A stretch of 64,000 nucleotides of DNA. It comes from Clostridium_F caseinilyticum (GTDB lineage: Bacteria; Bacillota; Clostridia; Clostridiales; Clostridiaceae). The position numbers were made by a program, and so were the translations under genes. Below the pieces are notes generated by a model that ran no database searches, was not told the origin of the DNA, and worked only from the letters and a program-made list of their open reading frames with translations. This document shows, one piece after another, positions 37,960 through 46,860 of this stretch (position 1 is its first letter; every line of letters begins with the position of its first letter). The stretch is from NCBI RefSeq assembly GCF_046127645.1, contig NZ_CP175919.1, one strand, 5' to 3'.

Positions 37960-39998
37960 AGAATATAGAGAACAACTTAGAAAATAGTTATGATGTTTTA
38001 TTACCATCAACTATGAGCGGTTTACCACGAAAAGAACAGTATGAAATGTTAGCTAAGGCTACTGATGGAACTATGTCATCAATATTTTTTACAAGAATTG
38101 ATAGATCAAGCAAAAAAGAAAAAATAATAAAATACATATATACCATGAAAGATGATTATATAGATAAAATTAATCTGTCTAGTGGTAAGAAGCTGGACAA
38201 AACTATGATGAATACAAATTATTTTTTATCTACAGAAAATACTGGTGATAAGAATCAAATAGGTGTTATTGAAAGTAGTAGTGATGATTTTATATTTGAA
38301 GTACGGACATTAAACAATATGTTAACTGATGGCTTAAAATTTAAAGGATTTTGTACAATGAGTTTCCCTCGAAACAAAACTATTGAAGAACATATAAATC
38401 AACTATGTGGAATGTATGGTGTTAGTAAAATAGAATATAATAAAGCAGAAATTATAGATAAGGTAAATAGTAAAAACTTGAAATATATATATATATTATT
38501 TTCTATATTAAGTTTATTAGTATTATATGATATATTAAATTCTTATAAAAAAATAGGAATAAAAAAACTTGTTGGATATTCAAATTTGGATATTTGGAAA
38601 GAAGATATTTTAAAATTTCTGATTATTCAAATAGGTTCTATAATAGTTTCAACGGTTCTTATGAGCATATTTTTAGTTGATAAATATAATGGTGCATATT
38701 TGCAGTTTTTAAAGAAGCTAGGATTAAATTATTTTTTTATTACAATAGCAATTATGATTATTATTTCAATACCATATGTTTATATACAAACTATAAAAAT
38801 GTCTTCTATATTAAAAAATAAAAGGCAAACTAAGGAAATTTTAATATTTAATAATTTAATTAAGGTTGGATTAATTATTGGATTTATTATTTTATTAAAC
38901 ATTCAAAGCATGAATTACAATAAATTAAAAGCAGTATATAATGGATACTATAAGCATTGGGAAGATGTTGGTAATTACGTTGTATTACATTTAGAGGCTT
39001 TAGATTCAGAAACTGCATCTACTGAAAAATATTTAAAAAGGCAACAAGAATTATATAAGAAATTAAATGCCAAGGGTGCTATTGTTGCTGAGTTTGTTAT
39101 GTATACAACAGAGAGTAAAGATTTGAACTCTAATGTTCAATTTTATAAATTACCTGGAACTATAAATCCAAATTATTTAAAGAAATTTCCTATATATGAT
39201 TATGAAGGAAGAAGGATTTCTATTTCTGAAAAAAATAAAAATTGGATAGTCCTAATTCCATATAAATTTAAAAATAAGGAAAAGGAAATAAAACAATATT
39301 ATCAATCATGGAAAGATAAAGATACTGATAAAAATAATATGGTAGGAGAATTAGAAATTATTTGGACAAAATCAAATCAGGAATATTTCTCTTATAATGT
39401 AAATGTGAATGCTAAAGGGGGTAATTATGTAAAAGACCCTATTGTATTAGTTGGGACTGAAGCTGGATTATATCCTTATTGGAATAGTTTTATATTTAAC
39501 ACAGAGGGAGATCCCGTTAAAGTTAAAATTGATAAAGGAATCTCACCATATACTCAAATAAAACCTATTATAAATTCACTTGGAATAGATTCATCAAGTC
39601 TTAGAATTAACTATGCAGATGAAGAGATTGTATCAATCAATAACAAATATAAAAGCATGATTAAATTTTTGTTGATAGGATTTATTACTATTAGTATGAT
39701 GTTGGTAATTATAGTAACCCAAAGCTTATTAAACTTTTTTGAACAATACAAAAAAATTATTTATATAAGAAGTTTTCATGGGTATAAGTCATTCCATAAG
39801 TATGAAGAATGCTTGCAAATTATAACTGTTAGTTGGATGGCAATATTAATTATATCTATTATTTTAAATAAGGCTAGTTTAAGTATTATATTAGGTATAA
39901 CTTTAGTTGGATTTGTTTTTGAATGTTTACTATCTATAATATTTTTGAATCTAATAACTAAAAAGAGATTTACGAAAGTTATGAAAGGAGAGTCTTAA
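37956..39998 (+). CDS. Bacteriocin-associated integral membrane protein (DUF1430, FtsX-like)
   Basis: A 680-residue polytopic protein. An extracellular-type N-terminal domain is followed by a cluster of about four membrane segments (starting near 173, 217, 255 and 298), a second large extracellular domain (about 320-560) and a terminal cluster (about 567, 615 and 640). This is the duplicated FtsX/MacB-like layout of the permeases found with lactococcin 972-type bacteriocins, needed for export or self-protection. One helix is missing at the N-terminus; the 31-codon ORF just upstream supplies it in another frame. The ATG at 37956 has no ribosome binding site of its own but overlaps the upstream stop. 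Confidence 0.75.
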   Translation: MKNIENNLENSYDVLLPSTMSGLPRKEQYEMLAKATDGTMSSIFFTRIDRSSKKEKIIKYIYTMKDDYIDKINLSSGKKLDKTMMNTNYFLSTENTGDKNQIGVIESSSDDFIFEVRTLNNMLTDGLKFKGFCTMSFPRNKTIEEHINQLCGMYGVSKIEYNKAEIIDKVNSKNLKYIYILFSILSLLVLYDILNSYKKIGIKKLVGYSNLDIWKEDILKFLIIQIGSIIVSTVLMSIFLVDKYNGAYLQFLKKLGLNYFFITIAIMIIISIPYVYIQTIKMSSILKNKRQTKEILIFNNLIKVGLIIGFIILLNIQSMNYNKLKAVYNGYYKHWEDVGNYVVLHLEALDSETASTEKYLKRQQELYKKLNAKGAIVAEFVMYTTESKDLNSNVQFYKLPGTINPNYLKKFPIYDYEGRRISISEKNKNWIVLIPYKFKNKEKEIKQYYQSWKDKDTDKNNMVGELEIIWTKSNQEYFSYNVNVNAKGGNYVKDPIVLVGTEAGLYPYWNSFIFNTEGDPVKVKIDKGISPYTQIKPIINSLGIDSSSLRINYADEEIVSINNKYKSMIKFLLIGFITISMMLVIIVTQSLLNFFEQYKKIIYIRSFHGYKSFHKYEECLQIITVSWMAILIISIILNKASLSIILGITLVGFVFECLLSIIFLNLITKKRFTKVMKGES

Positions 39999-40000
39999 TT

Positions 40001-40639
40001 ATGTCAATTATAAAAATGCAAAATATAACTAAGAAATTTGGAAATAAAATTATATTAAATAAATTCTCCTTAGATGTAAAGGAAGGAGAACTCCTTGCCA
40101 TAACTGGATTAAGTGGTAGTGGTAAATCTACTATTTTAAATATAATAGGCTTATTAGAAGACATTGATTCAGGAAAATTTATTTTAGATGGTAATGAAAA
40201 TATAAAAGTTAATTCATCAAAAGCTAATAAAATTTTAAGAGAAATTATAGGATATTTATTCCAAAATTTTGCGTTAATAGATGAAGAAACAGTTTTATAC
40301 AATTTACAATTAGCATTAAAGTATGTTAAAAAAAGTAAAAATGAGAAAAAGGATCTTATAAAGCATGCATTAAAACACATGAATTTAGAAAATTACGAAA
40401 AAAGGAAGATTTATGAATTGAGTGGAGGAGAACAACAAAGGGTATCTATAGCAAGATTAATTCTCAAGCCTAGTAAGATAATTTTAGCTGATGAGCCGAC
40501 AGGATCATTAGATGTTCAAAATAGAGATTTAGTATTATTTCATTTGAAGGAGCTTAATAAACAAGGAAAAACAGTTATAATAGTTACACATGATATTGAA
40601 GTTGCACAAAAATGTAATCGAATCATATCTTTAAATTAA
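40001..40639 (+). CDS. Bacteriocin ABC transporter ATP-binding protein
   Basis: A 212-residue ABC ATPase of the MacB/LolD/FtsE group: Walker A 'GLSGSGKST' (about 37-45), Q-loop 'YLFQNFALIDEETV', signature 'ELSGGEQQRVSIARL', Walker B 'KIILADEPTGSLD' and 'VTHDIEVAQKC'. It starts 2 bp after the membrane protein stop with GAAAGGAGAG upstream, so it is the partner ATPase of that permease. In the lactococcin 972 system the matching ABC pair gives producer immunity; the same role is inferred here. A terminator follows. Confidence 0.9.
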   Translation: MSIIKMQNITKKFGNKIILNKFSLDVKEGELLAITGLSGSGKSTILNIIGLLEDIDSGKFILDGNENIKVNSSKANKILREIIGYLFQNFALIDEETVLYNLQLALKYVKKSKNEKKDLIKHALKHMNLENYEKRKIYELSGGEQQRVSIARLILKPSKIILADEPTGSLDVQNRDLVLFHLKELNKQGKTVIIVTHDIEVAQKCNRIISLN

Positions 40640-40690
40640 TTATTAAATGAATATAAATAAAAAGTTAAGTTGTTCATCTTTATTTTGAAA

Positions 40691-40720
40691 GATACTGCTT
40701 TAAAAGTAGTATCTTGTTTT
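40691..40720 (+). terminator. Terminator of the bacteriocin operon
   Basis: GATACTGCT (40691-40699) pairs with AGTAGTATC (about 40705-40713) with one G-U pair, followed by TTGTTTTATT. Confidence 0.75.
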
Positions 40721-40915
40721 ATTGTTGATTTAGAAAATTTTAAGTGTGATAACACTTGAAATCTAAAAACTCTCCCTATGCGCAATATCATAAAATAAAG
40801 GAAGTTTAATTGCATAGTTTAATATTATATTTAATAATAATTATTTTTTATAGATAGAAAAAAATAAGGTCTTGTGTAAGTATATACACAAAATTTCAAT
40901 AAGGGAATGCAGATT

Positions 40916-41125
40916 ATGAAACATATTTATACTATATTTAGAGTTATGATAGCTATTTTGTCTATGGTATCAATTTTTTATCCTAACAAATATACTTATG
41001 GTATATGGACATCATTAATACTTATTCAAATTATTGTTGAATTAATAAAAAAACCAAAGAAAAGCACTAGGTATTTATATATTTTTCTTGCCTTTGTAGA
41101 TATTGCTCTATATTTTTTTTTATAG
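40916..41125 (+). CDS. Small two-helix membrane protein (69 aa)
   Basis: A 69-residue protein with hydrophobic segments 'IFRVMIAILSMVSIFY' (about 6-21), a middle 'IWTSLILIQIIVELI' (about 30-44) and a C-terminal 'YLYIFLAFVDIALYFFL' (about 53-69), separated by Lys-rich loops. No family recognised. AAGGGA (40901-40906) fits the ATG at 40916 (9 nt), not the ATG that abuts it at 40907. Placed just after the bacteriocin operon, it could be an accessory immunity protein, but nothing in the sequence shows this. Confidence 0.6.
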   Translation: MKHIYTIFRVMIAILSMVSIFYPNKYTYGIWTSLILIQIIVELIKKPKKSTRYLYIFLAFVDIALYFFL

Positions 41126-41165
41126 TAAAGAAGCAATAACTAATTACAGCTCTTTTTATAAATTT

Positions 41166-41654
41166 CTATTCTTTAAAAAATTTCATATCCAAGTTTTTTA
41201 TATCATTTAAATTTTTAGTTGTGCACGAAATATCATAAATTTTATTATAATTACTAATATAAGCCATATTTAAATCTTCAGATATAAAAATAGTACTAAA
41301 ATTATAGTTTGATTTACTATTTTTAATTTGACCTATGTATTTATTTTTCATAAACTTATCATTTACAAAGTTAAGGCTTTTTATATCATATTTAGTATCA
41401 TTTATGAATAGTTCTCCTTTAAATTCATTTGATTTAGTGAACTTAAATAAATCAAATTTTGTATAGGATTTAAAAATTAATTTTATTTTAATAGGATTTT
41501 TAGATTGTGTTTCTTTTAATTTATTTGAATAGTAATATCCATTATATTCTTTTGTAGATTTGTTATATTTAATAGGAACTAAATTAAAAAAGGAACCTAT
41601 TAAAAATATGAATGCTATTATACTGCATATTTTCTCAAAAGATAATTTTTTCAT
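41166..41654 (-). CDS. Membrane-anchored protein of unknown function
   Basis: A 162-residue protein: an N-terminal anchor 'ICSIIAFIFLIGSFFNLV' (about 10-27) without a lipobox or clear cleavage site, then a Lys/Tyr/Asn-rich extracytoplasmic domain of mainly beta-type sequence. It contains a single Cys near 'YDISCTTKN'. No family recognised. The ribosome binding site is weak (AAAG, 5-8 nt). It is transcribed against its neighbours in the addB-addA interval. Confidence 0.55.
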   Translation of the reverse strand: MKKLSFEKICSIIAFIFLIGSFFNLVPIKYNKSTKEYNGYYYSNKLKETQSKNPIKIKLIFKSYTKFDLFKFTKSNEFKGELFINDTKYDIKSLNFVNDKFMKNKYIGQIKNSKSNYNFSTIFISEDLNMAYISNYNKIYDISCTTKNLNDIKNLDMKFFKE

Positions 41655-41770
41655 AGCAACTTTAAAATTTAATTTACGACTATTAATTACAATATAATAT
41701 ATAATTTGGAATATATAAACATTATGATTGAAAATTTGATATAAATCTCTATTCTATGTTTTTTACTTTA

Positions 41771-41913
41771 TTATATAATTTTTACTTTTTTATTTTTGAA
41801 TCTGCTCTCTGTACTCTCTACTCTGTAATCTTTCCTTTGAACCACGTGTTCTATTTTAGAAATAAAGCTTATAATATAGATAGAATAAAATAGTATTTAA
41901 AGTGAGGTAAAAT
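41771..41913 (+). repeat. Duplicated upstream segment, copy A
   Basis: About 140 bp directly before the 41914 gene. It matches 42745-42891 before addA through TTTTTTATTTTTGAAT, a CTCTGTACTCTCTACTCTG tract, a TTATAATATA box and GTATTTAAA.(G/C)GAGGT just before the start codon. It therefore includes the promoter and ribosome binding site. A third partial match (CTCCCTATGCGCAATATCAT, 40771-40790) resembles the start of the second copy's left flank. Confidence 0.65.
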
Positions 41914-42717
41914 ATGAAGAAGGGAAAAAATTTAATTTTTATACTGTTATTTATTATAATTTTTATATTTAATTTATCTATGACAGTATCAGCTAGATCT
42001 GGTGGTGGACATAGTAGCGGAGGTGGACATGGTAGTAGCCATAGCAGTAGCAGTGGACATGGTAGTGGTAGTCATGGAAGTAGAGGAAGTTCTTCTAGAG
42101 GATATTATGGATCAAGGGAATCCAATGTTGGTGATTTAATAGAAATTTTGATAGTGCCTTTATTTATAATACTAATTTGGAAAAGAGATGCTATAATTTG
42201 TAAAATTAAAATCTTAAGAAAGAGTAAAGAGGTAGAAAAAATTATTAGCAGATTAAAAAATGTAGATATTAGCTATTCAAAAGATATGCTACAAAATAGA
42301 GTTGAAAAAACTTATTTTAAGATGCAAGAAGCATGGACAAGCCTTAATCTTGAAATATCTAAAGAATATATGAGTGAAGACATCTATAAACTACATAATT
42401 CTAAGTTAGCTTGGATGGAAATTAGAAATCAAAGAAATGTTTTAAAAAATATAAAACTTCTAAATGCAAAACCAGTAGGATTAGAGCATTATGAAGATAA
42501 CTCAAAAGACTTTATTTGGTTTTGCATTCATGGAGCAATGATAGATTATACAATAGATGAAATAACTACACAAGTTGTTGATGGAAACACCAGAAACAGA
42601 AGTTTCATTGAGTATTGGAAATTTATTAAGAAAAATGATTCATGGGTTGTTGATTTAATAATGCAGGAAGATGAAGTAGATATAGATAGAGATTTTGCTA
42701 TAGAATCAGAGGAATAA
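41914..42717 (+). CDS. Secreted/membrane protein with Gly-Ser-His-rich linker and Tim44-like domain
   Basis: A 267-residue protein. A signal peptide (hydrophobic about 8-24, 'TVSARSGG') is followed by a low-complexity Gly/Ser/His segment (about 28-70) and a membrane segment 'LIEILIVPLFIILIW' (about 76-90). The C-terminal domain (about 110-260) resembles bacterial Tim44-like domains: 'VEKTYFKMQEAWTSLNLE', 'YMSEDIYKLHNSKLAWMEI' and a final 'FIEYWKFIKKNDSWVVD'. Tim44-like domains are NTF2-fold modules at membranes. The His-rich linker could bind metal. Function unknown. GTGAGGT precedes the ATG. Confidence 0.7.
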   Translation: MKKGKNLIFILLFIIIFIFNLSMTVSARSGGGHSSGGGHGSSHSSSSGHGSGSHGSRGSSSRGYYGSRESNVGDLIEILIVPLFIILIWKRDAIICKIKILRKSKEVEKIISRLKNVDISYSKDMLQNRVEKTYFKMQEAWTSLNLEISKEYMSEDIYKLHNSKLAWMEIRNQRNVLKNIKLLNAKPVGLEHYEDNSKDFIWFCIHGAMIDYTIDEITTQVVDGNTRNRSFIEYWKFIKKNDSWVVDLIMQEDEVDIDRDFAIESEE

Positions 42718-42744
42718 AAATTCTCACTATGTGCAACATCATAA

Positions 42745-42891
42745 TTATATAATATTGACTTTTTTATTTTTGAATATGCACTCTGTACTTTGTACTCTCT
42801 ACTCTGTAATCTGAATTTTGTACTCTATTTTTAAAATACGGGTTATAATATATATGTAGTTATAGAGTAGTATTTAAAACGAGGTGAAAAA
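42745..42891 (+). repeat. Duplicated upstream segment, copy B (addA promoter region)
   Basis: This is the counterpart of 41771-41913, with the same order of elements: T-run plus TATTTTTGAAT, the CTCTGTAC/CTCTACTCTG tract, TTATAATA at 42842-42849 and a GAGGTG ribosome binding site next to the addA ATG. TATAAT at 42844-42849 is a good -10; no convincing -35 is seen. Confidence 0.65.
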
Positions 42892-45800
42892 ATGAGTAAC
42901 ACTAAGTGGACAGATGAACAAAGGCAGGCTATTTTTACTAAAAATTGCAACTTGCTTGTAGCAGCAGGGGCAGGAGCTGGTAAGACTGCTGTTTTGGTTG
43001 AGAGAATAATTCAAAAAATATTGGATAAAGAAGAACCTATAGATATAGATAAATTATTGGTAGTTACTTTTACTAATGCAGCGGCGGCAGAAATGAGAGA
43101 GAGAATAGGGGATGCTATTTCTAAAGGATTAGATGAAGATCCAGAGTCGAAGGTATTAAGAAAACAACTTACTTTATTAAATAAATCAAATATAATGACT
43201 ATTCACTCCTTTTGTCTTCAAGTTATAAAAAACAATTTTCATACTATAGAAATAGACCCTAATTTTAGAATATGTGATGAAACAGAAGGAATACTTATGA
43301 AACAAGAGGCTATGGATGAGCTTTTTGATGAATTGTATGAAATAGAAAATGAAGACTTTATTAATTTAGTAGAAAGTTATGCTAGTAGAAAGGATACTAG
43401 ATTACAAGAAGTAGTTTTAGAGCTACATAGATTTGCTAAAAGCGCCCCATTTTATGAAGCTTGGCTTTTAAATATGGCAGAAGAATTTAATGTTGTGAAA
43501 GACTTTGATTTTGAAGAAACACCATGGGCAGATATGATTATGGAAGACATGAAGATTTTATTAAAGGGATTTAAAAATATGCTACATCAATCTATAGATA
43601 TAATATTAAATTCAGAAGGCATAGACTATTATTATGAGACCTTTAAAATGAATTTGAATTTTATAAATAGTTTACTTCAAAAATCAAATTTTAAAGACTT
43701 TAGAGGTGAAATAATAAAGTATGAGTTCCCTAAATTACCTCAAAAAAGAAATAAGGATGCGGATAAAGAAGCTAAGGAGAGAGTTAAAAAGTCAAGGGAT
43801 AAGATAAAGAAAAAAATAGTAGAACTTAAAAATATATTGGATTCCTATGAAAATGAATTTATAAAGAAGGAATTTATGTTTTTATATCCTTCAATTAAGG
43901 CTTTATCAAATTTAGTAATATTATTTGATAAAAAATATGAAGCTAAAAAAAGAGAAAGAGATTTAATTGATTTTAATGACATAGAACATTTGAGTTTATC
44001 TATATTAACAGATAGAGATGAAGAAGGTCATATAATTCCATCTAATATTGCTTTAGATTATAGAAGAAAATTTGCAGAAGTACTTATAGATGAATATCAA
44101 GATAGTAATTTGGTACAGGAAGTTATTATGAGTATGGTATCTAGAGTAAAAGGTTATTGGAGCTTTTCTAATGGTCAATTAGTATTTGATGAAGAAAAAA
44201 TAAATTTAGAAGAACCTCAGATAGGATTAGATATTCCTAATAGATTTATGGTTGGAGATGTAAAACAAAGTATTTATAGATTTAGACAGGCAAAACCTGA
44301 ACTATTTTTAGATAAATATAATGAATATAGTGAAGAAGAAGCTTCAAAGAATAGAAAAATAAAATTATTTAAGAATTTTAGAAGTAGGGAAGAAGTAATT
44401 AATGGAGTTAATTATTTATTTAAGCAAATAATGTCTAAAACTATAGGGGAATTAGATTATACAGAAAAAGAGGCCTTAAGTGTTGGAGCTAGCTATGGAG
44501 AAGAGGTAAAAGGTGAACCTATAGAATTATGCTTAATGGATAAGAAATATGAAATAAGTGAAGAAGTATTAAAAGAATATAATATGGATGAAGAAGAGGC
44601 TTTAGATAACATACAATTAGAAGGAAGATTGGTAGCTAAAAAGATACAAGAGGTAATGGGAAATGATTTAGAGGGTGGATTAAAGGTATTTGATAAAAAA
44701 CTAGGTGAATATAGAAGAATTCAATATAGAGATATAGTAATACTTATGAGAGCTACATCTAACTGGGCACCAGTATTTGTAGAGGAGCTTGCAAAGGAAG
44801 GAATACCAGTTTTTGCAGACACAAATTCAGGATATTTTGATACAACAGAAATAAAAACTATTATATCTTTACTGCAAATAATAGATAATCCCCTTCAAGA
44901 TATACCATTGCTTTCAGTATTAAGATCGCCTATAGCTTCTTTTACAGATGATGATCTTATTGATATAAGAATTGTAAATAAAAATATAGCTTTTTATGAA
45001 TGCATGGAAATAATATATAGATTGTATAAAAATGAAAATTTAGATTCTTACTATAGCTTTTATATAGAAGATGAAGATAAGATAAATAAAATAGTAAAGG
45101 ATATGAAAGAAGAATTAAAAAATAAAATATGTAGTTTTATAGAAAAGTTAAATTTATGGAGAAAAAAATCTGTTCATATAGATATAGATGAGTTTATATG
45201 GTTTTTATATGTAGAAACAGGTTACTATGGATATGTAGGAGCTCTTCCAGCAGGAGAACAAAGACAGGCAAATTTAAGAATACTTTTCCAAAGGGCAAAG
45301 CAATATGAAAAGACTAGTTATAAAGGATTATTTAATTTTATAAACTTTATAAATAAATTAAAATTTAGTAGTGGAGATATGGGTAGTGCTAAAATACTTG
45401 GAGAAAATGAAAATGTAGTAAGAATAATGAGTATTCATAAGAGTAAGGGTTTAGAGTTTCCAGTAGTTATATTAAGTGGTACTGGTAAAAATTTTAATAT
45501 GACAGATCTTAATAAAAATATATTATTTCATAGAGATTTAGGATATGGACCAGATTATGTAGATATAGAAAGAAGAATAGCTTATCCATCTTTAGTTAAA
45601 AACATTATAAAAAATAAAATAAAATTAGAAACTTTATCAGAAGAAATGAGAATATTATATGTAGCATTAACAAGGGCAAGAGAAAAACTTATAATAACAG
45701 GTTTAATAAATAATATGGATAAAACTGTGGAAAGTTGGTTGAATTTATCAGAGGATAAAAATAAAGTGCCAGAATATGCTGTTATGAATGGGAAAACTTA

Positions 45801-46731
45801 TTTAGATTGGATAGGACCAGCTGTTATAAAACATAAGGATGCCATAAGTTTTAGAGAAGAGCTAAATATGACATCAGAGCTTTCAAATATAGTAGATGAT
45901 AAGTCAAAGTGGAAGATAGAATTATGTAATAAAACAGAATTATTAAAAGAAAAAGTTGAAGAGAATCAAGAGGAAATTAGTGAAAAAATAAAGGAAACAC
46001 TAATGAATCTAGAGGAAAGTAATTATAAAGAAGAAATATATAAAAGACTTTCTTTTAAATACAAATATGATAATGCTTCAAACATACCAACAAAGTTATC
46101 AGTTTCAGATGTAAAAAAACAATTTATATTAGATGAAAAAGAAAATACAGAAGAGTTATTTAAAAAGGTAGAGCTTAGAAAGCCTATGTTTATGGAGGAG
46201 AAAAAGAAAATATCTGCTTCAGAGAGAGGTACTATTATACATTTATTTATGCAGCATTTAGATTTAGAAACAGTAGAAAATGAAGATAGCATAAAAGAGC
46301 AAATAAATAGATTAATAGATAAGGAATTTATAACTTATGAGCAGTCCAAGGTTATAAATCCATATAAGATATTAAAGTTTTGTAAAAGTGAATTGGGTCA
46401 AAGAATGATTAATTCTAATAATATAAATAGAGAAATGCCTTTTTCTATTGAAATACCTGTATTAGAAATTTATAAAGATTTAGATAAAGAAATATATAAA
46501 GATGAAAAACTAATAATTCAAGGTATAATAGATTGTTGTTTTGAAGAAGAAGATGGTTTAGTATTATTAGATTATAAGACAGATTATGTGAGTGATATAG
46601 AAAAGATAAAGAATAGATATAAGATACAGATTCAATATTATGAGGAAGCCTTAAATAGAATAACAGGAAAGACTGTAAAAGATAAATATTTATATTTATT
46701 TTCTATAGATAATTATATAAAAATTAATTGA
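42892..46731 (+). CDS. addA: ATP-dependent helicase/nuclease subunit A (AddA)
   Basis: A 1279-residue UvrD/RecB-like helicase-nuclease that, with AddB, resects double-strand DNA ends until a Chi-type site is met. Helicase motif I is 'VAAGAGAGKTAVLVERI' (about 23-39), motif II 'VLIDEYQDSN', motif III 'VGDVKQSIYRFRQAKPELF', motif V/VI 'IMSIHKSKGLEFPVV' and 'LYVALTRAREKLI'. The C-terminal RecB-type nuclease has 'LVLLDYKTDYVSD' (about 1222-1234). Length is normal. Its promoter region is a duplicate of the one before the upstream gene. Confidence 0.96.
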   Translation: MSNTKWTDEQRQAIFTKNCNLLVAAGAGAGKTAVLVERIIQKILDKEEPIDIDKLLVVTFTNAAAAEMRERIGDAISKGLDEDPESKVLRKQLTLLNKSNIMTIHSFCLQVIKNNFHTIEIDPNFRICDETEGILMKQEAMDELFDELYEIENEDFINLVESYASRKDTRLQEVVLELHRFAKSAPFYEAWLLNMAEEFNVVKDFDFEETPWADMIMEDMKILLKGFKNMLHQSIDIILNSEGIDYYYETFKMNLNFINSLLQKSNFKDFRGEIIKYEFPKLPQKRNKDADKEAKERVKKSRDKIKKKIVELKNILDSYENEFIKKEFMFLYPSIKALSNLVILFDKKYEAKKRERDLIDFNDIEHLSLSILTDRDEEGHIIPSNIALDYRRKFAEVLIDEYQDSNLVQEVIMSMVSRVKGYWSFSNGQLVFDEEKINLEEPQIGLDIPNRFMVGDVKQSIYRFRQAKPELFLDKYNEYSEEEASKNRKIKLFKNFRSREEVINGVNYLFKQIMSKTIGELDYTEKEALSVGASYGEEVKGEPIELCLMDKKYEISEEVLKEYNMDEEEALDNIQLEGRLVAKKIQEVMGNDLEGGLKVFDKKLGEYRRIQYRDIVILMRATSNWAPVFVEELAKEGIPVFADTNSGYFDTTEIKTIISLLQIIDNPLQDIPLLSVLRSPIASFTDDDLIDIRIVNKNIAFYECMEIIYRLYKNENLDSYYSFYIEDEDKINKIVKDMKEELKNKICSFIEKLNLWRKKSVHIDIDEFIWFLYVETGYYGYVGALPAGEQRQANLRILFQRAKQYEKTSYKGLFNFINFINKLKFSSGDMGSAKILGENENVVRIMSIHKSKGLEFPVVILSGTGKNFNMTDLNKNILFHRDLGYGPDYVDIERRIAYPSLVKNIIKNKIKLETLSEEMRILYVALTRAREKLIITGLINNMDKTVESWLNLSEDKNKVPEYAVMNGKTYLDWIGPAVIKHKDAISFREELNMTSELSNIVDDKSKWKIELCNKTELLKEKVEENQEEISEKIKETLMNLEESNYKEEIYKRLSFKYKYDNASNIPTKLSVSDVKKQFILDEKENTEELFKKVELRKPMFMEEKKKISASERGTIIHLFMQHLDLETVENEDSIKEQINRLIDKEFITYEQSKVINPYKILKFCKSELGQRMINSNNINREMPFSIEIPVLEIYKDLDKEIYKDEKLIIQGIIDCCFEEEDGLVLLDYKTDYVSDIEKIKNRYKIQIQYYEEALNRITGKTVKDKYLYLFSIDNYIKIN

Positions 46732-46860
46732 TTTCTTAGTATTTGTTAATGTGTATATATATTGTAAAAAAATTAACAAATAAGAAGGGAAAAAAATAAT
46801 ATTGTAGAAAATTATATATATTGTGCAAAATTTAAATTTTCATAATTTTAAGGAAGGTTG

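Noticed and set aside
37930..37960. Programmed -1 frameshifting between the 31-codon frame and the 680-residue ORF
   Set aside because: The A7 tract is in the phase T-AAA-AAA, not the efficient A-AAA-AAG/A type, and no downstream pseudoknot is evident. A homopolymer indel or translational coupling is more likely.
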